64,000 bases of DNA, taken from positions 80,001 through 144,000 of the forward strand of contig NZ_JAIRAU010000027.1 in NCBI RefSeq assembly GCF_020073745.1. The letters run 5' to 3'. Positions 61,546 through 64,000 of the stretch are shown here, one piece after another (within the stretch, counting starts at the first letter, position 1; each line of letters begins with the position of its first letter). The stretch is from Nannocystis pusilla. Its GTDB lineage: Bacteria > Myxococcota_A > Polyangia > Nannocystales > Nannocystaceae. Made by a program: the position numbers and the translations under genes. The notes under the pieces are model-generated. The model did not search any database and had not been told where the DNA came from. It saw nothing but the letters and a program-made list of their open reading frames with translations.

Positions 61546-64000
61546 GTGAGCAGTTCGCGCGACGCGCGGTCCGACGAGGTCGCAGGCGCATCGGCGCCGA
61601 CGCTGCGCCTCGGGCCGCAACAGGACGAGTCGACCCAGCCGCCGCGGACAGGGCGAAAGGGACATGCTCGTCCGGACATGTCCTCGGAGCCACCCATGCC
61701 GGCCCGGCTGGGGCGCTTCGCCATCGAGGCGCGGATCGGCGCCGGCGGGATGGGGGTGGTCTACAAGGCCGAGGACCGCCAGCTCGGGCGCAAGATCGCC
61801 CTCAAGGTGCTGCGCGCCGGCGGCGAGGGCGACGACGCCCGCGACGGCGCGGCCCGGCTGCTGCGCGAGGCGCAGGCGCTGGCGCGCCTCGACCACCCGA
61901 ACGTCGTCGCGGTCCACGAGGTCGGCGAGCTGGCCGACGACGTGTTCGTGGCGATGGAGTTCATCGAGGGCGAGACGCTGCGCAAGTGGATGGCGCGCGG
62001 CGGGCCGCGCCCGTGGCCGGAGGTGACGGCCGCGTTCGTGCAAGCCGGGCGCGGGCTGGCGGCGGCCCACCGCGCCGATCTGGTGCACCGCGACTTCAAG
62101 CCGGAGAACGCGATGATCGACGTGCAGGGCCGCGTGCGCGTGCTCGACTTCGGGCTGGCGCGCACGGCGGGCCTCGGGCCGCCGTCGTCCCTGGTCGCGC
62201 GGATCCTCCACGCCGGGGCGCCCGGGCCGCAGACGTCGATGATCGCCGGCACGCCGCCCTACATGGCGCCGGAGCAGCACCTCGGCCTGCCGTGCGACAC
62301 CCGCTCGGACCAGTTCAGCTTCTGCGTCGCGTTCTACGAGGCGCTGTTCGGCGTGCGCCCGTTCCCCGACGGCGACCCGGCCCACCGCTTCCAGGCGATC
62401 ATGGCCGCCGAGCTGCGCCGCCCGCCGCGACCGGTCAAGGTGCCCGGCTTCATGCGCGCGGCGCTGGCCCGCGGGCTGGCGGCGGTGCCGAACCGCCGCC
62501 ACGAGTCGATGGACGCGCTGCTGCACGCGATCACCGAGGCGCCGCGGCTGCGCCGGCGCCGGCTGATGGCGAGCGCGCTGGTGCTGCTGCTGGCGATCGC
62601 GGGCGGGCTGGCGTTCTCGCTGTGGCGAGAGACCCGCGGCGGGTGCTCGGACCACGCCGATCGCGTGGCCCGGCTGTGGGCCGAGCGCCGCGAGCCGCTG
62701 CGCGCCGCGATCACCGGCGTCGATGCGCCCTACGTCGACGAGACCTGGCAGGCGCTGGCGGCGGCGATGGAGGCCCGCGCCGGGCGCTGGAGCGAGCTGT
62801 ACACCGGCGCGTGCGAGGCCTACCAGAGCGCGGCGCCGGAGGAGCAGGCGGCGCTGGTCGGGCGCATGACCTGTCTCAGCGGACAGGCGCGCGAGCTGGC
62901 GGCGATGCTGACCGCCCTGTCCGAAGAGCCAGATTCGGCGGCGCGCCACGCGGTCAAGGCCGAGGGCCAGCTCGACCCGGTCGAGGCCTGCGTCGACGTC
63001 GCCGGGCTGCCGGCGTGGCTGCGCCAGGCGGACGTCCACGAGACGATGCGTGGGGCGGAGATCCGGCGCTGGCTGGCCGAGATCAAGACGGCCAACGAGG
63101 TCGGCCGCTACAAGCCGGGGCTGGCGCGCGCGGAGGTGGTGCTGGCGGCCGCGCGCGAGCTCGGCGACGCGGCGCTGGTGGCCGAGGCGCTGCTGCGGAT
63201 CGGCAACCTCCAGCGCTCGCTGGCCGACCACGAGCGCGCGGCGGCGACGCTGGGCGACGCGTACTTTATGGCCCTCGGGACAGGTGCCGACGACACCGCG
63301 GCGGAGTCCGCCGGCGCGCTGCTGATCGTCGACGGCTACCACCGCAACGACCGCGTCCGCGCGGCGCTGTGGGAGCGCAGCGCCGCGGCGCTGCTGCAGC
63401 GCGTGCGCGACCGGCCGCGGATCGCGGCGGCGTTCTACAACAACCGCGCGATCGTCCGCGCCGCCGAGGGCCGCCAGGACGAGGCCGCCGAGGACTACGG
63501 CCGCGCGCTGGCGATCTACGAGGCGGAGGACATCGCCGACAACCCGAAGGTCGCGCTGGTGCTCGGGAACATGAGCCGGGTCGAGTTCATGCGCGGCGAC
63601 CTGGGCGCGGCGATCCGCCACCTCGAGCGGTCGCTGGCGATCCGCGAGGCCAAGCTCGGCAAGGACCACCCCGAAGTGGCGATCGCGCGCAGCAACCTGG
63701 CGCTCGTGCTGACGGAGGTCGGCGAGCTCGAGCGCGCGGCGGGGCTGCTGCGGCGGGCGCTGGCGGTCGAGGAGACGCTGTACGGGCCGCGCCACGTGAA
63801 GCTGGCGCCGACGCTCGACAACCTGGCCAAGACGCTGGCGCGTCAGGGCCAGTGGGACGACGCGGGCCAGCTGTCGCAGCGGGCGCTGGCGCTGCTGACG
63901 GGCGGCGAGCGGCCCGACCTGGCGACGACCGCCGACGTGCGCGCCGGCATCGGCGCGGCGCTGGCCTGGCAGGGCCGCTTCGACGAGGCGCTGACCGAGC
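61546..64000 (+). CDS. Ser/Thr protein kinase with TPR C-terminus (cut by window end)
   Basis: At least 818 codons are present, with no stop before 64000. The kinase domain (about 55-330) has GAGGMGVVYKA, ALKVLRAGG, HRDFKPENAM, DFGLARTAG and GTPPYMAPEQ, so it should be active. A membrane helix (LMASALVLLLAIAGGLAFSLW, about 345) leads to a periplasmic-side region with Cys residues and then tetratricopeptide repeats (AIYEAEDIADNPKVALVLGN, AIRHLERSLAIREAKLG, AAGLLRRALAVEETLYG). This kinase-TM-TPR architecture is very common in myxobacteria. The disordered N-terminus contains three units of the 14-bp repeat (61649-61683). The GTG start follows TATAGT at leaderless spacing. Confidence 0.93.
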   Translation, partial: MSSSRDARSDEVAGASAPTLRLGPQQDESTQPPRTGRKGHARPDMSSEPPMPARLGRFAIEARIGAGGMGVVYKAEDRQLGRKIALKVLRAGGEGDDARDGAARLLREAQALARLDHPNVVAVHEVGELADDVFVAMEFIEGETLRKWMARGGPRPWPEVTAAFVQAGRGLAAAHRADLVHRDFKPENAMIDVQGRVRVLDFGLARTAGLGPPSSLVARILHAGAPGPQTSMIAGTPPYMAPEQHLGLPCDTRSDQFSFCVAFYEALFGVRPFPDGDPAHRFQAIMAAELRRPPRPVKVPGFMRAALARGLAAVPNRRHESMDALLHAITEAPRLRRRRLMASALVLLLAIAGGLAFSLWRETRGGCSDHADRVARLWAERREPLRAAITGVDAPYVDETWQALAAAMEARAGRWSELYTGACEAYQSAAPEEQAALVGRMTCLSGQARELAAMLTALSEEPDSAARHAVKAEGQLDPVEACVDVAGLPAWLRQADVHETMRGAEIRRWLAEIKTANEVGRYKPGLARAEVVLAAARELGDAALVAEALLRIGNLQRSLADHERAAATLGDAYFMALGTGADDTAAESAGALLIVDGYHRNDRVRAALWERSAAALLQRVRDRPRIAAAFYNNRAIVRAAEGRQDEAAEDYGRALAIYEAEDIADNPKVALVLGNMSRVEFMRGDLGAAIRHLERSLAIREAKLGKDHPEVAIARSNLALVLTEVGELERAAGLLRRALAVEETLYGPRHVKLAPTLDNLAKTLARQGQWDDAGQLSQRALALLTGGERPDLATTADVRAGIGAALAWQGRFDEALTE
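61649..61683. repeat. 14-bp iterated element, 3 units in a kinase N-terminal tail
   Basis: CAGGGCG (61649), CATGCTC (61663) and CATGTCC (61677) have an exact 14-bp pitch. They encode the disordered segment before the kinase domain. Confidence 0.65.
62870..62936. repeat. 14-bp iterated element, two pairs inside the kinase-TPR gene
   Basis: CCTGTCT/CAGGCGC (62870/62884) and CCTGTCC/CAGATTC (62916/62930) are each 14 bp apart. Confidence 0.5.

Noticed and set aside
60745..63795. 1016-aa minus-strand ORF opposite the kinase-TPR gene
   Set aside because: It is a shadow frame running across three real genes on the other strand.

Overview
The window is a high-GC chromosomal segment that most likely comes from a myxobacterium (Myxococcota, probably Nannocystaceae). 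The signs are eukaryotic-like Ser/Thr kinases with TPR tails, an FHA-headed sigma-54 activator, many lipoproteins with Thr/Ser-rich or Pro/Ala-rich linkers, bacterial alpha-2-macroglobulin, secreted metalloproteases and pervasive GC3 bias. No phage, plasmid, IS transposase, tRNA or CRISPR array was found.

Layout. 1-3332: distal part of an rRNA operon (23S, 5S, strong terminator), then a two-copy degenerate tandem repeat. 3.66-13.4 kb: a phosphatase-like lipoprotein that has lost most of its catalytic residues, a secreted PHP hydrolase, a DUF1571 protein, a membrane spermidine-synthase-like protein, a Cys-rich secreted protein, an FAH-family hydrolase and an LPG-synthase-type membrane protein. 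13.6-19.4 kb: a stand-alone Fis-type HTH protein, a K+ uptake cluster (two tandem ktrB paralogues plus a ktrA lacking its C-terminal domain) and a divergent lipoprotein. 19.4-28.8 kb: EamA transporter, inorganic pyrophosphatase, FHA/sigma-54 activator, a 166-nt long hairpin, feruloyl-CoA-synthase-type ligase, lipoprotein, OprP-type porin and a KGG-repeat stress protein. 29.1-41.7 kb: alpha-2-macroglobulin, small lipoprotein, EEP-family membrane phosphoesterase with a duplicated 3' end, TetR regulator, alpha/beta hydrolase, and a GCS2-CBS fusion overlapping an aspartoacylase-like gene. 41.8-44.3 kb: a soluble histidine kinase (frameshifted) and a response regulator whose output domain is a PD-(D/E)XK nuclease. 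44.3-53.3 kb: coiled-coil membrane protein, metzincin protease, divergent quinol NO reductase/hemerythrin pair and a HExxH lipoprotein. 53.5-64 kb: mfd, then a kinase-TIR-kinase membrane protein in an apparent operon with an L7/L12 paralogue and a small Cys protein, then another kinase-TPR gene cut by the window end.

Two window-wide features stand out. First, a short iterated element, idealised as CATGTCC-N4-GGACATG and repeating with an exact 14-bp pitch, occurs at about 40 places by eye, between genes and inside coding sequences (five units inside mfd), and often overlaps stop codons. Second, at least ten genes have a TAnnnT -10-like hexamer only 5-9 nt before the start codon and no Shine-Dalgarno sequence, suggesting leaderless transcripts. 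At two loci this promoter sits before a short leader ORF whose stop overlaps the next start (GTGA).

All assignments come from reading motifs; no database search was run.
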